Origin: Micromonospora sp. MW-13
Lineage (GTDB): Bacteria; Actinomycetota; Actinomycetes; Mycobacteriales; Micromonosporaceae
Direction: 5' to 3'
DNA: 64,000 nt
NCBI RefSeq assembly: GCF_003434305.1
Contig: NZ_QKKX01000032.1
Location: 36,418 to 100,417, forward strand
Numbering within the stretch: position 1 is the first letter of the stretch; each line of letters starts with the position of its first letter. Positions 1-8,801 of this stretch are shown one piece after another. The notes beneath the pieces were generated by a model. It saw only the letters and a program-made list of their open reading frames with translations, made no database searches and was not told where the DNA came from. The translations under genes were made by a program, and so were the position numbers.

Positions 1-1880
1 GCGGCCACGAACCGGTCCCGGGTCAGCTCGGGGCGGTTGAGGTAGCCCCGGGCGAGCTGCACCCCGGCGATGCACAGCTCGCCGGGCACTCCGACGGGCT
101 GGACCCGCAGCCGCTCGTCGAGGACGTGCAGCCGGGTGTTGTCGACCGGCCGGCCGATCGGCACCCGGTCGGCGCCGGGCACGCAGCGGTGGTGGGTGAC
201 GTCGACGGTGGCCTCGGTCGGGCCGTACAGGTTGACGAGGGTGACGTGCGGCAGCAGCGCGGCGAGCCGGTCGACGTGGTGCGGGCCGAGCGCCTCGCCG
301 CTGGCGAAGACCCGCCGCAGCCCGGCCAGCGGCGCGGTGTCGGCGGTGGCCAGCCAGTCGAGGAACGCCCCCAGCATGGACGGGACGAAGTGCAGGGTGG
401 TCACGCCGTGCGCGGCGACCGCCGCGACGATGGCCTGCGGGTCACGTTCCGCGCCGGGCGGCAGCAGGCACACCGACGCCCCCTCGCGGGCCCACCAGAA
501 CAGCTCCCACACCGACACGTCGAAGGTGGTCGGGGTCTTGTGCAGGATCACGTCGTCCGGGCCGATCGGGTGCAGCCGCTGCATCCAGGCGAGCCGGTTG
601 GCCAGCGACCGGTGCTCGATCATCGCCCCCTTCGGGGCGCCGGTGGAGCCGGAGGTGTAGATGACGTACGCCAGATCCCGCCCGTCGGCCTGCGCCGGTG
701 GCGCGGCCTCCGCCGGCGGCGCGGACACCGCCTCCTCGGGCAGCGCGTCGGCCGGCGGCAGCGGGAGCACCGGGACTCCCTCGGGGACGGCCGCCGGGTC
801 GGCGGCCAGCACGAGTGCCGCGCCGCTGTCGGCCAGCAGGTAGCCGATCCGGGCCGGCGGGTAGCCGGGGTCGACCGGCAGGTAGGCCGCGCCGGCCCGG
901 TGCACGGCGAGGATCGCCGCGAGCTGCGCGGGCGACCGCTCGGCGAGCACGCCGACGACGGTCTCCGGGCCCGCGCCGGCCGCCCGCACGGTCGCGGCGA
1001 GGGCGGCCACCCGCCGGTCCAGCTCCGCCCACGTCCAGGTGACCTCGTCGGTACGCACGGCGACGGCGTCGGGCGTCTCGGCGGCCCGGCGGGCCACCCA
1101 GGCGTCGGGGCGCAGGGCGTCACCGGGGTCCGCGGCGGTGTCGTTCATCGCGTCGAGCACCGCCCGGTCGGCCGGGGTGACCAGGGCGACGTCGTCGACC
1201 GGGGCGTCCGGGGCGGCGAGCGCGGCGGTCAGCAGGAGCAGCAGGTGCCCGGCGATCCGGTCGGCCGTGGCCGGGTCGTGGCGGGCCGCGTCGTGGTGCA
1301 CGGTCAGCTCGGCGGCGGACACCGCCACGGTGACGCCGATCCGGGGGTCGGGGGCGGCGTCGGTGGTGTGCACGGCGACGTCGAGAAAGGGGTGCCGGTC
1401 GGCCTCCGCGTGCGGGGCGAGGTCCTCGGCGAGCAGCTCGACGGGGTAGTCCGCGTACCGCTGCGCCTCGGGCAGCGCCGCGCGGAGCTGCCCGACCAGG
1501 TCCCGGTAGCTGACGTCGGGGCCGCAGGCCACCGGCAGGGGCAGCAGGCCGGCCAGCGCGTCGCCGTCGGCCGGGCGGCCGACCAGCAGCGCCGTCGCGC
1601 CGGTCCAGCGGCGCAGCAGCGCCGCCACGGCGGCGGCCACCAGCACGTACCGGGCGGGTTCGGCGCCCCGGCTGGCGGCGGCGAGCCGGTCGGCCAGCGC
1701 GGCGCCGAGGGGCACGGTGACGGCCTGCGGGCGGGCCGGGGCACCGGGGACGGGGGTGCGGTCGGCGGGGAAGCCGACCCGGTCCGCTCCGGCGGCGAGC
1801 GCGTCGCGCCAGTGCCGGGCGTGGTCGGGCCGCCGCGCCGCGGCGATCCTGAGCTGGCCCCGGGTCATCAGAGACTGCAT
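1..1880 (-). CDS. NRPS, C*-A (serine-type), partial, runs off window start
   Basis: The first 626 residues of an NRPS protein are in the window; the 3' part lies beyond position 1. The start ATG follows GGAGAGCGAGATC and lies 16 bases after the stop of the T-C protein upstream. Residues ~20-240 resemble only the C-terminal half of a condensation domain and contain no HHxxxDG. An adenylation domain starts near residue 255, with A3 (YTSGSTGAPKG) near 405 and A5 (NLYGPTEATVD). My pocket reading is D-V-W-H-F-S-L-V-D, which matches the classic serine code, so Ser activation as an aminoacyl-adenylate is predicted. A8-A10 and any carrier domain lie outside the window. The truncated C-like N-terminus is shared with two other proteins of this cluster. 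Confidence 0.9.
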   Translation of the reverse strand, partial: MQSLMTRGQLRIAAARRPDHARHWRDALAAGADRVGFPADRTPVPGAPARPQAVTVPLGAALADRLAAASRGAEPARYVLVAAAVAALLRRWTGATALLVGRPADGDALAGLLPLPVACGPDVSYRDLVGQLRAALPEAQRYADYPVELLAEDLAPHAEADRHPFLDVAVHTTDAAPDPRIGVTVAVSAAELTVHHDAARHDPATADRIAGHLLLLLTAALAAPDAPVDDVALVTPADRAVLDAMNDTAADPGDALRPDAWVARRAAETPDAVAVRTDEVTWTWAELDRRVAALAATVRAAGAGPETVVGVLAERSPAQLAAILAVHRAGAAYLPVDPGYPPARIGYLLADSGAALVLAADPAAVPEGVPVLPLPPADALPEEAVSAPPAEAAPPAQADGRDLAYVIYTSGSTGAPKGAMIEHRSLANRLAWMQRLHPIGPDDVILHKTPTTFDVSVWELFWWAREGASVCLLPPGAERDPQAIVAAVAAHGVTTLHFVPSMLGAFLDWLATADTAPLAGLRRVFASGEALGPHHVDRLAALLPHVTLVNLYGPTEATVDVTHHRCVPGADRVPIGRPVDNTRLHVLDERLRVQPVGVPGELCIAGVQLARGYLNRPELTRDRFVA

Positions 1881-1896
1881 GATCTCGCTCTCCGGC

Positions 1897-3702
1897 TCAC
1901 AGGTCGATGTCGATGGTGGAGACGGCCGGGACGGCGGCGGCCCGCGCGCCGGTCAGCGCGCCGACCGGTCGGCCCGGGTCGGCCAGCACGGCGTCGAGGA
2001 GTTCCAGGTACAGGTCGGCGAAGGCGCGCACCGTCGCCGGCAGGAACAGCCCGGCGTGGTACGCCCAGTGCACGCGCAGCGAGTCCGCCCGCTCGTAGAC
2101 CTGCATGTCCAGGTCGAACATGGCCTGCCCGGTGGGGGCGATGGCCAGCTCCACCGGCCGGCCGAGGAAGTCGACCCGGGCCACCTCGGCGTGCTGCATC
2201 GCGAAGAGGGTGTCGAACAGCGGGTGCCGGTGCGGGTCACGGACCGGCAGCACCGCCTCGACCAGGTTGTCGAACGGGAACTCCTGGTGGGCGAAGGCGT
2301 CCACCACGTCCCGGGCCACCTCGTCGAGCAGCTCCCGGAACGGCGTGTCGGGGCGGACCCGGTGGCGCAGGCAGACGGTGTTGACGAACATCCCCATCGC
2401 GGCGTCCAGGCCCGGCGCGCCCCGCCCGGCGACCGGGGTGCCGACGGTGACGTCCACGCCGCCGGAGCCCGGATCGCCGGTAGCCGCCGCGAGGAAGGTC
2501 GCGTAGACGGCGAGCAGCAGTTGGAACAGGGTCACCCCCTCGCGCCGGGCCAGGGCGCGCAGCGCGGCGGTACGGGCGGCGTCCACGGTGAACTCGACGA
2601 CCCCGCTGCCGGCGGTCGCGGCCGGCCCGTCGCCCGCCGGCCGGTCGGCGTCGGTGGGCAGCCGGGGCGGGGCGGGCGGGTCGGCGAACCGGGCCAGCCA
2701 CCAGTCGCGCCCCGGCGGCTCCCGCCCGTCGACCCAGGCCGCGTAGTCGGCGTACTGGGCGGGGACGGGCGGCAGGTCCCGGCCGGCGTAGCGGGCGTCG
2801 ACCTCGCCCAGCAGCAGGGCCAGGGAGAGCCCGTCGGTGACGATGTGGTGCAGTTCCAGGGCCAGCTCCGGCCCGGCCGGGGTACGCCGCAGCTCGGCGC
2901 GCAGCAGCGGCGGGGCGGCCAGGTCGAACGGGCTGACCGGCACCGGGGCGTCGGCCGGGGCGGCCACCTCGGGCAGCTCGAACGTCACCCCCGCCAGCAC
3001 CCGCTGCACCGGCCGGCCCGCCTCGGTGCCGAACGCGGTGCGCAGGACGTCGTGCCGGGCGATGACGTGCCGGAACGCCCCGGCCAGCCGGCCGGCGTCC
3101 ACGTCGGCCGGCAGCGGCAGCACCAGCGGCAGGTGGTAGGCCACCGACGCCGGGTCGCGGGACTGGGCCAGGTACACCCGCCGCTGCTGCGGCGACAGCG
3201 GGTGCGCCACGCCGGCGGCGGCCCGGGGCAGCGGCGCGGCGGCCCGGGACCGGCGGATCTCGTCGGCGAGGGCGGCCACGGTCGGGTGACGCAGGACGGC
3301 GGCCAGCGACACCGCCACCCCGAACACCCGCTGGGCCTCCACGGCCAGCCCGGCGGCGGCCAGCGAGTCCCCGCCCGCGGCGTAGAAGTCGTCGAGGACG
3401 CCGAGCTTCGGCACCCCGAGCACCCGCTCCCAGACGCGCACCAGCACCCGCTCGGAGTCGTCCCGGGGCGGCAGGTACGCCCCGTACCGGTCGTCGGGGG
3501 CGACCAGGTCGGCCGGGTCGAGCGAGTCGACCTGGACGACGTGCCGGGGCAGTTCCTCGTCGGTCAGCTCCGCGGCGAGCTGACCGCGCAGCACCAGCGG
3601 GTCGAGGTAGTCCTCGGCGACGACGTACACGCAGCCGTCCTTGACGGCCACCCGGTCGACCTGCGGCCAGAGCCGGGCGAGGGTGTCCACGTGGGGGGTC
3701 AT
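1897..3702 (-). CDS. NRPS, free-standing T-C didomain
   Basis: A 601-residue protein. Residues 1-80 are poorly conserved and could be a remnant of an A-domain C-terminal subdomain. A carrier domain follows, with its phosphopantetheine Ser at about 113 (AAGGDS). A condensation domain spans ~165-590 with an intact HHIVTDG at 285-291, so it should be catalytically competent. There is no adenylation domain, so its carrier must be loaded in trans, perhaps by the Thr or Ser A domains encoded on either side. The start ATG overlaps the TGA of the upstream gene (ATGA), which suggests translational coupling. The carrier-first order is unusual for a separate NRPS gene. Confidence 0.92.
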   Translation of the reverse strand: MTPHVDTLARLWPQVDRVAVKDGCVYVVAEDYLDPLVLRGQLAAELTDEELPRHVVQVDSLDPADLVAPDDRYGAYLPPRDDSERVLVRVWERVLGVPKLGVLDDFYAAGGDSLAAAGLAVEAQRVFGVAVSLAAVLRHPTVAALADEIRRSRAAAPLPRAAAGVAHPLSPQQRRVYLAQSRDPASVAYHLPLVLPLPADVDAGRLAGAFRHVIARHDVLRTAFGTEAGRPVQRVLAGVTFELPEVAAPADAPVPVSPFDLAAPPLLRAELRRTPAGPELALELHHIVTDGLSLALLLGEVDARYAGRDLPPVPAQYADYAAWVDGREPPGRDWWLARFADPPAPPRLPTDADRPAGDGPAATAGSGVVEFTVDAARTAALRALARREGVTLFQLLLAVYATFLAAATGDPGSGGVDVTVGTPVAGRGAPGLDAAMGMFVNTVCLRHRVRPDTPFRELLDEVARDVVDAFAHQEFPFDNLVEAVLPVRDPHRHPLFDTLFAMQHAEVARVDFLGRPVELAIAPTGQAMFDLDMQVYERADSLRVHWAYHAGLFLPATVRAFADLYLELLDAVLADPGRPVGALTGARAAAVPAVSTIDIDL

Positions 3703-6488
3703 CGGGCGGCTCCGATCGCCTCGGCCAGCCCGCGCACGGTCTGGTGCAGGTAGAGGTGGCGGGGGGTGAGGTCGGCCAGGCCCTGGTCGCGCAGCTCGTT
3801 GAGCAGCCGCAGGGCCAGCAGCGAGTTGCCGCCGAGGTCGAAGAAGTTGTCCTCCGGCCCCACCTCGGCGCCGAGTACCCGCTGCCAGATCACCCGGATC
3901 CGCTCGTCCAGCCCCGCGTCGTCGGCCGGGGTGGGGGCCTGGTCCGCGGCGGGGATCGCGGGGGCGGGCAGCCGGGCCGCGTCGAGCTTGCCGTTGGCGG
4001 TCAGCGGCAGCGCGGGCAGCGCGGTGATCGTCGCCGGGACCATGTAGTCGGGCAGCAGCCGGGCCGCCCGGCGGCGCAGCTCGGCCACCGAGCCCGCGGC
4101 GTCGGCGAGCACCACGTACGCGTGCAGCCGGGTGTCGGCGGCCTCCGCGCCGGTCTCGACCACCACCGCCACGGCGAGCGCGGCCGGGTCGTCCAGCAGC
4201 ACCTGGCGGATCTCGTCCAGCTCGATGCGGTAGCCGCGCACCTTCACCTGGTTGTCGAGGCGACCCAGGTGCTCCAGCCGGCCGTCGGGCAGCAGCCGGC
4301 CCCGGTCGCCGCTGCGGTACATCCGCCCGCCGGAGAACGGGTCGGGCCGGAACCGCTCGGCGGTCAGCTCCGGGCGGTGCAGGTAGCCGTCGGCCACCCC
4401 GGCCCCGCCGACGTGGATCTCTCCCGCCGCGCCGGGGGGCAGCAGCCGGCCGGCCGGGTCGAGCACGTACACCCGCCAGCCGGGCAGGGCCCGGCCCACC
4501 GACCGGCTGCCGGCCAGTGCGAGCCCCCGGTCGAGGGTCTGCGCGGTGACGTGCACCGTGGTCTCGGTGATGCCGAACATGTTCACCACCCGGCAGTCGG
4601 TCTCCGGGTGGCGGTCGTACCAGCCGGTGAGCATCCGGGCGTCCAGCGGTTCGCCGCCGAAGACGACCAGCCGCACGGCGAGCGGGACGGCGGCCCGCCG
4701 GTCGACGTCGAGTAGCTGCGCGAACGCCGACGGGGTCTGGTTGAGCACGGTCACCCGCTCGGCGGCGAGCAGGTCGTGGAACTCGCCCGGGGAGCGCACC
4801 ACCAGGTGTGGGACGACGACCAGGTGCCCGCCGGTGAGCAGGCAGCCCCAGATCTCCCAGACGGAGAAGTCGAAGGCGCTGGAGTGGAACATCGTCCAGG
4901 TGTCGTGCTGGCCGAGCCCGAAGTCGGCGGCGGTGGCGTCGACCAGCGCCAGGACGTTGCGGTGCGGGACCCGCACGCCCTTGGGCCGGCCGGTGGAGCC
5001 GGAGGTGTAGATGACGTACGCCGGGTCGTCCGGCCCGCCGACGGGCGGCTGCGCAGGGCGGGATCCCTCGGCGGGTGGCCCGTCGCCGAGCCGATCGGCG
5101 GGCGGCCCGTCGCCGGTCAGCCCGGCGGCGTCGACGCCCCCGGCGCCGATCAGCAGGGCGACGCCGGAGTCCTCGACGGTGTAGCGGACCCGGTCGACCG
5201 GGTAGGCCGGGTCGACCGGCACGTACGCGGCTCCGGCGCGGAGCACGCCGAGCAGCACCGCGATCAGGTCGACGCTGCGGTCCAGGCAGACCCCGACCAG
5301 GTCGCCGGGGGCGATCCCGCGCGCCGCGAGGCCCCGGGCCACCCGGCGGGCGCGGTCGTCCAGTTCGCCGTACGTCAGCCGCTCGCCGGCGCAGGAGACG
5401 GCCGGCGCGTCCGGGTGGGTCGCGGCGTGCCGGGCGATCCGGTCGTGGATGGTGTCCTTCGCGGCGGGCAGCTCACCGGGACCCCGGCCCAGGGCGACGA
5501 TCGCGGCCCGCTCGGCGTCGCCGAGCGGGTCGCAGTCGTCCAGCGGGCGGTCCGGCTCGGCGAGGACCTGCCCGAGGACCCGGACGACCTGGCGGGCGAA
5601 CGCCTCGACCAGGTCGGCCGCCCACGCGGCGGTGCGGTGGTGGCAGGCGAGGGTGGTGCCGGCCAGCGCCAGGGTGAGCGGCCACACCGGCGCCAGGCAG
5701 GGCCGGTACGCGTCGGCGGTGCTGTCCGCGTCGAGCACGCCCACCTCGACGTCGAGCAGCCCGGCCGGCGCCTGGATCCCGGGGGCCGGCCAGGGCGACC
5801 CGGGCCCCGCCGTGGCGAGCAGGTCGCGGGCACCGCCGTCCACCGGTACCGCGACGACGGTCAGCCGCTCGCCGACGACCGCGCCGACCCGGGGCCGGCG
5901 CACCCCCCGGTACCGGGCCAGCACCGCGCCGACGGCGGCGACCAGGGCGGTCAGGTCGGTGCCGGCCGGCACGGCGACGGCGTGCACGGCGGTCCGGTCC
6001 ACCCCGGGGTCGCCGCGCAGCCACCCTGCGTCGCCCGCGTCGTCGCCGGCCGACGGCTCCACGGCCGACAGCTCCACGGCCGACGGCCCCACGGCCGACG
6101 GCTCTACCGCCGACAGCTCCACGGCGATGGTGGGCTCGGTGAGCTGGGTGAGTTCGGTGAGCAGGGCGCCGAGGCGGTGCCGGCCGAGGGCGGGCCGGCG
6201 GGCGACCAGCACCAGGTCGGCGCCGTCGTCGTGGCGCAGCAGCACCGCCCGCAGGTCGGGGCCGCCGGCCGGCAGGGGCCGGGCCAGCTCGGCGTCCCGG
6301 CGGGTCGCCGCGAGTCCCGCCAGGACCCGCTCGACCCACAGCCGTCCCGCGGCCAGCCGGTGCCGGCGGGTGACGGCGGCGAACCGGTCGGCCAGCCGGT
6401 CCGGGTCGGCGTCGGCGGCCAGCCGGACGGCCGCCGCGTGGCACAGCCGCGCCGGGTCTGGGTGCTGGGCGCTGTGCTGGGCGTTCAT
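3699..6488 (-). CDS. NRPS, C*-A-T (threonine-type loader)
   Basis: A 929-residue protein whose start ATG overlaps the SDR stop (ATGA). Residues 1-~340 are a degenerate condensation-like region without HHxxxDG, interrupted by a low-complexity 5-residue repeat. The A domain is ~350-830 (A3 YTSGSTGRPKG; A5 NMFGITETT; A8 GRLDNQVKVRGYRIE; A10 LTANGKLD). The pocket reads D-F-W-N-V-G-M-V-H, one conservative change from the canonical threonine code DFWNIGMVH. A C-terminal carrier domain has its Ser in LGGNSLLAL. No C domain follows, so the aminoacyl group must be used in trans. A Thr-specific A-T protein beside a Cys-type acyltransferase recalls SyrB1 with SyrC. Function inferred; substrate prediction is by motif only. 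Confidence 0.92.
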   Translation of the reverse strand: MNAQHSAQHPDPARLCHAAAVRLAADADPDRLADRFAAVTRRHRLAAGRLWVERVLAGLAATRRDAELARPLPAGGPDLRAVLLRHDDGADLVLVARRPALGRHRLGALLTELTQLTEPTIAVELSAVEPSAVGPSAVELSAVEPSAGDDAGDAGWLRGDPGVDRTAVHAVAVPAGTDLTALVAAVGAVLARYRGVRRPRVGAVVGERLTVVAVPVDGGARDLLATAGPGSPWPAPGIQAPAGLLDVEVGVLDADSTADAYRPCLAPVWPLTLALAGTTLACHHRTAAWAADLVEAFARQVVRVLGQVLAEPDRPLDDCDPLGDAERAAIVALGRGPGELPAAKDTIHDRIARHAATHPDAPAVSCAGERLTYGELDDRARRVARGLAARGIAPGDLVGVCLDRSVDLIAVLLGVLRAGAAYVPVDPAYPVDRVRYTVEDSGVALLIGAGGVDAAGLTGDGPPADRLGDGPPAEGSRPAQPPVGGPDDPAYVIYTSGSTGRPKGVRVPHRNVLALVDATAADFGLGQHDTWTMFHSSAFDFSVWEIWGCLLTGGHLVVVPHLVVRSPGEFHDLLAAERVTVLNQTPSAFAQLLDVDRRAAVPLAVRLVVFGGEPLDARMLTGWYDRHPETDCRVVNMFGITETTVHVTAQTLDRGLALAGSRSVGRALPGWRVYVLDPAGRLLPPGAAGEIHVGGAGVADGYLHRPELTAERFRPDPFSGGRMYRSGDRGRLLPDGRLEHLGRLDNQVKVRGYRIELDEIRQVLLDDPAALAVAVVVETGAEAADTRLHAYVVLADAAGSVAELRRRAARLLPDYMVPATITALPALPLTANGKLDAARLPAPAIPAADQAPTPADDAGLDERIRVIWQRVLGAEVGPEDNFFDLGGNSLLALRLLNELRDQGLADLTPRHLYLHQTVRGLAEAIGAAR
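6049..6123 (-). repeat. Five 15-bp tandem repeats inside the Thr-loader NRPS gene
   Basis: Five consecutive 15-bp units (GCCGACGGCTCCACG and close variants) encode a run of AVELS/AVEPS/AVGPS pentapeptides in the C-like N-terminal region. The array keeps the frame and is probably a flexible, copy-number-variable insertion in a domain that has lost its active site. Confidence 0.85.
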
Positions 6489-7351
6489 CGGGCGGTGAAC
6501 CCCCCGTCGACGGTGATGACGGCGCCGGTGACCTGCGCCGACTCGTCGGAGGCGAGCCAGAGGGCGGCCTGCGCCACCGACCCGGGCTCGATCAGCGCGT
6601 TCATCGGCTGGGCCTGCACGAAGGTCTCCTCGTGCTCGGCGACCGGGACCTCCAGCGACCGGGCGATCTCGGCGAGCATCCGGCCCTCCACGTGCGGGTC
6701 GTCGCGGACCGAGCCGGGGCACAGCGCGTTGACCCGCACCTTCAGCGGGGCGTAGTCGAGCGCGGCGGCCCGGGTCAGCCCGACCAGGCCGTGCTTGGCG
6801 GCGACGTAGCCGGCGAAGTGCCGGTAGCCGACCAGGCCGGCGGTGGAGGCGACGTTGACGATGCTGCCGGCGCGCTGCCGGCACATCACCTCGCCGACCG
6901 CGCTGATCATCCGCCACGGCCCGGACAGGTCGACGTCCAGCATGAGCTGCCACTCGGCCTCGGTGATCTCGTGGGTCGGCTTGCCCGACGGCGCGGCGAT
7001 GCCGGCGTTGTTGACCAGCACGTCCACCCGGCCGAACCGGTCCAGGCACAGCGCGACGGCGGCCCGGACGGCGGCGGAGTCCCGCACGTCGGCCCGCACC
7101 GGGTACGCGGCCACCCCGTACCCGGCGCACAGGTCGGCGGTGTGCGCGAGCTGGCTGGCCGAGCCGAGCGGGTACGGCACCCCAGGCAGGTCGGCGGCCA
7201 GGTCGACGAGGACCACGTCGGCGCCCTGCGCGGCGAACGCGACCGCGCAGGAGCGGCCCAGTCCCCGGGCGGCGCCGGTGACGATGGCGGTCTTGCCGGC
7301 CAGCCGGTCGCCGGTGACCACCGGAGCGGGCCGGGTCAGCGCCTCGGTCAT
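6485..7351 (-). CDS. SDR oxidoreductase, mycofactocin-coupled type
   Basis: A 288-residue classical short-chain dehydrogenase with the cofactor motif TGAARGLG, the NNAG motif, a catalytic Ser in NVASTAG (~170) and YVAAK (Tyr ~184, Lys +4), ending in VDGGFTAR. Between the first two strands it carries an insertion with VPYPLGSASQL. That insertion is typical of the mycofactocin-associated SDRs, which hold NAD tightly and are re-oxidised by mycofactocin. The gene sits between the thioesterase and Thr-loader genes with 4-base overlaps at both ends, so it is very likely a pathway tailoring enzyme. Oxidation of a beta-hydroxy group on a tethered or released intermediate is plausible but inferred. 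No mycofactocin genes are in this window. Confidence 0.9.
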   Translation of the reverse strand: MTEALTRPAPVVTGDRLAGKTAIVTGAARGLGRSCAVAFAAQGADVVLVDLAADLPGVPYPLGSASQLAHTADLCAGYGVAAYPVRADVRDSAAVRAAVALCLDRFGRVDVLVNNAGIAAPSGKPTHEITEAEWQLMLDVDLSGPWRMISAVGEVMCRQRAGSIVNVASTAGLVGYRHFAGYVAAKHGLVGLTRAAALDYAPLKVRVNALCPGSVRDDPHVEGRMLAEIARSLEVPVAEHEETFVQAQPMNALIEPGSVAQAALWLASDESAQVTGAVITVDGGFTAR

Positions 7352-8049
7352 TGCGCCAGCTCCCGCCCGACCAGGTCGAGCAGGGCAGCCGGGGAGTCGG
7401 CCAGGTACATGTGGCCGCCGGGCAGCCGCCGGGTGGCGAAGCCTGCCGAGGTGACCCGCTCCCAGCCGACCAGCGCCGCGTCGGCGACGAGGGCGTCGTC
7501 GGCGCCGCGCAGCGCGGTGACCGGCACCTCGATCCGCTTGTCGGACGCCGGCCGGTACGTCTCGTGCAACTCCACGTCGGCGCGCAGCCCGGGCAACAGC
7601 AGCTCCCGCATGTCCGGGTCCTCCAGGGCCGGGTGGGTGTAGCCGGCGAACTCCTCCACCCGGGCGACGAACTCGGCGTCGGGCAGGTCGGCGGCGGTGC
7701 GGTCCCGGCCCGACCAGGGGTCGGGCGAGCCGCTGACGAACAGGTGCGCCACGGTCACCCCGGCCGCCCCGGTCAGCCGGCGGGTCATCTCGTACGCCAG
7801 GACCGCGCCCATGCTGTGCCCGAACAGGGCCACCCGGTCCGCCCCGGCGGCCAGTTCCAGCACCTCGTCGAGCAGCCCGTCGACGGCCTGCTCCATCCGG
7901 CGGTAGGGCTCCTCGACGAACCGCTTCTCCCGCCCGGGCAGCGACACCGGGGCGACCTCCAGCTCGGGCGGGGCGAGGCGACGCCACGGTTGGTACACCG
8001 ACGCGCCCGCGCCGGCGTACGGGAAGCAGAGCAGTGTCGTGCGGGTCAA
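7348..8049 (-). CDS. Type II thioesterase (Ser nucleophile)
   Basis: A 233-residue alpha/beta hydrolase of the TEII family, close to the usual ~240. It has the N-terminal FPYAGAGAS motif, a nucleophile elbow GHSMGA (Ser), an acidic residue in RGADDAL and the catalytic His in PGGHMYL. Family members hydrolyse mis-primed or stalled acyl groups from NRPS carrier domains. The start is TTG, preceded by AAGGAG at good spacing, and overlaps the stop of the Cys-type paralogue upstream (TTGA). It is adjacent to a second, divergent thioesterase-like gene. Proofreading in this cluster is the most likely role. Confidence 0.93.
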   Translation of the reverse strand: MTRTTLLCFPYAGAGASVYQPWRRLAPPELEVAPVSLPGREKRFVEEPYRRMEQAVDGLLDEVLELAAGADRVALFGHSMGAVLAYEMTRRLTGAAGVTVAHLFVSGSPDPWSGRDRTAADLPDAEFVARVEEFAGYTHPALEDPDMRELLLPGLRADVELHETYRPASDKRIEVPVTALRGADDALVADAALVGWERVTSAGFATRRLPGGHMYLADSPAALLDLVGRELAQ

Positions 8050-8801
8050 GACGGCTCCTTGCCGACGAGGGCGGACCGGACGGCGCGCAGCAGTCCGGCG
8101 TCTGCCCGGGCGAGCAGGTCGTGCCCGCCGGGCACGGTCAACGTGGTGCAGCCGGCGATGGTCAGGTCGGCCCAGGCCGCCGCCTGCGTCGCCGGCACGT
8201 GCGGGTCGGCGTCGCCGACGATCGCGGTGACCGGGACGCCCACCGGGTCCGGGTCGCGCAGCCGGTAGCTGCGGCCCAGCTCGAAGTCGGCGCGAGCCGC
8301 CGGCAGCGCCGCCGCGGCCAGCTCCGGGTGCCCGGCGACCGCCGGTGGCATGGTGCCCAGCGCCACCAGCTCGGCGAGGAACGCGGCGTCGTCCACGGCG
8401 GACCAGTCCGGCTCGACGCCGGCGAGGTGCGGGGGCACCGCCGAGGAGACCACCAGCAGGTCGGCGGGGCGGTGGCCGCGCCGGACCAGCCGCCGGACCA
8501 GCTCGAACGCCACGTACGCGCCGAGGCAGTCGCCGTAGACCGCGTACGGGCGGTCCAGGTGGGGGGCGAGGGCCGCCTCCAGGGCCTGCACCAGCGGGGT
8601 CATCCGGCGGGGCGCGGGCTCGTCGGCCCGTTCCCGCCGGCCCGGGTACTGCACGGCGTTGACCTCGACGGACCGGGGCAGCCCGGCCCGCCAGGTCTCG
8701 AACGCCCCCGCGTTGCCGCCCGCGTACGGCAGGCAGAACAGCCGCAGCGCGGGGCGGGGCACCGGCGCGCGGACCACCAGCCAGGGGGTGTGCTCAGCCA
8801 T
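8046..8801 (-). CDS. Thioesterase-fold acyltransferase with Cys nucleophile
   Basis: A 251-residue protein of the type II thioesterase fold (LPYAGGNAGAF near the N-terminus; VGDADPHVP; His in PGGHDLL). The nucleophile elbow is YGDCLGA, so the usual GxSxG Ser is a Cys. In known biochemistry, Cys-dependent relatives such as SyrC and CmaE move aminoacyl groups between carrier proteins rather than hydrolysing them, and Cys thioesterases also occur in beta-lactone formation (obafluorin). Here the gene follows an NRPS that ends in C-T without an A domain and precedes a Thr-specific A-T gene, so an aminoacyl shuttle is the leading hypothesis. The start ATG overlaps the NRPS stop by 8 bases. Confidence 0.9.
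   Translation of the reverse strand: MAEHTPWLVVRAPVPRPALRLFCLPYAGGNAGAFETWRAGLPRSVEVNAVQYPGRRERADEPAPRRMTPLVQALEAALAPHLDRPYAVYGDCLGAYVAFELVRRLVRRGHRPADLLVVSSAVPPHLAGVEPDWSAVDDAAFLAELVALGTMPPAVAGHPELAAAALPAARADFELGRSYRLRDPDPVGVPVTAIVGDADPHVPATQAAAWADLTIAGCTTLTVPGGHDLLARADAGLLRAVRSALVGKEPS

Noticed and set aside
126..2384. Long plus-strand open frame (752 codons) opposite the NRPS genes
   Set aside because: Gly/Arg/Val-rich composition without motifs; it mirrors the GC-rich codons of the real NRPS genes on the minus strand.
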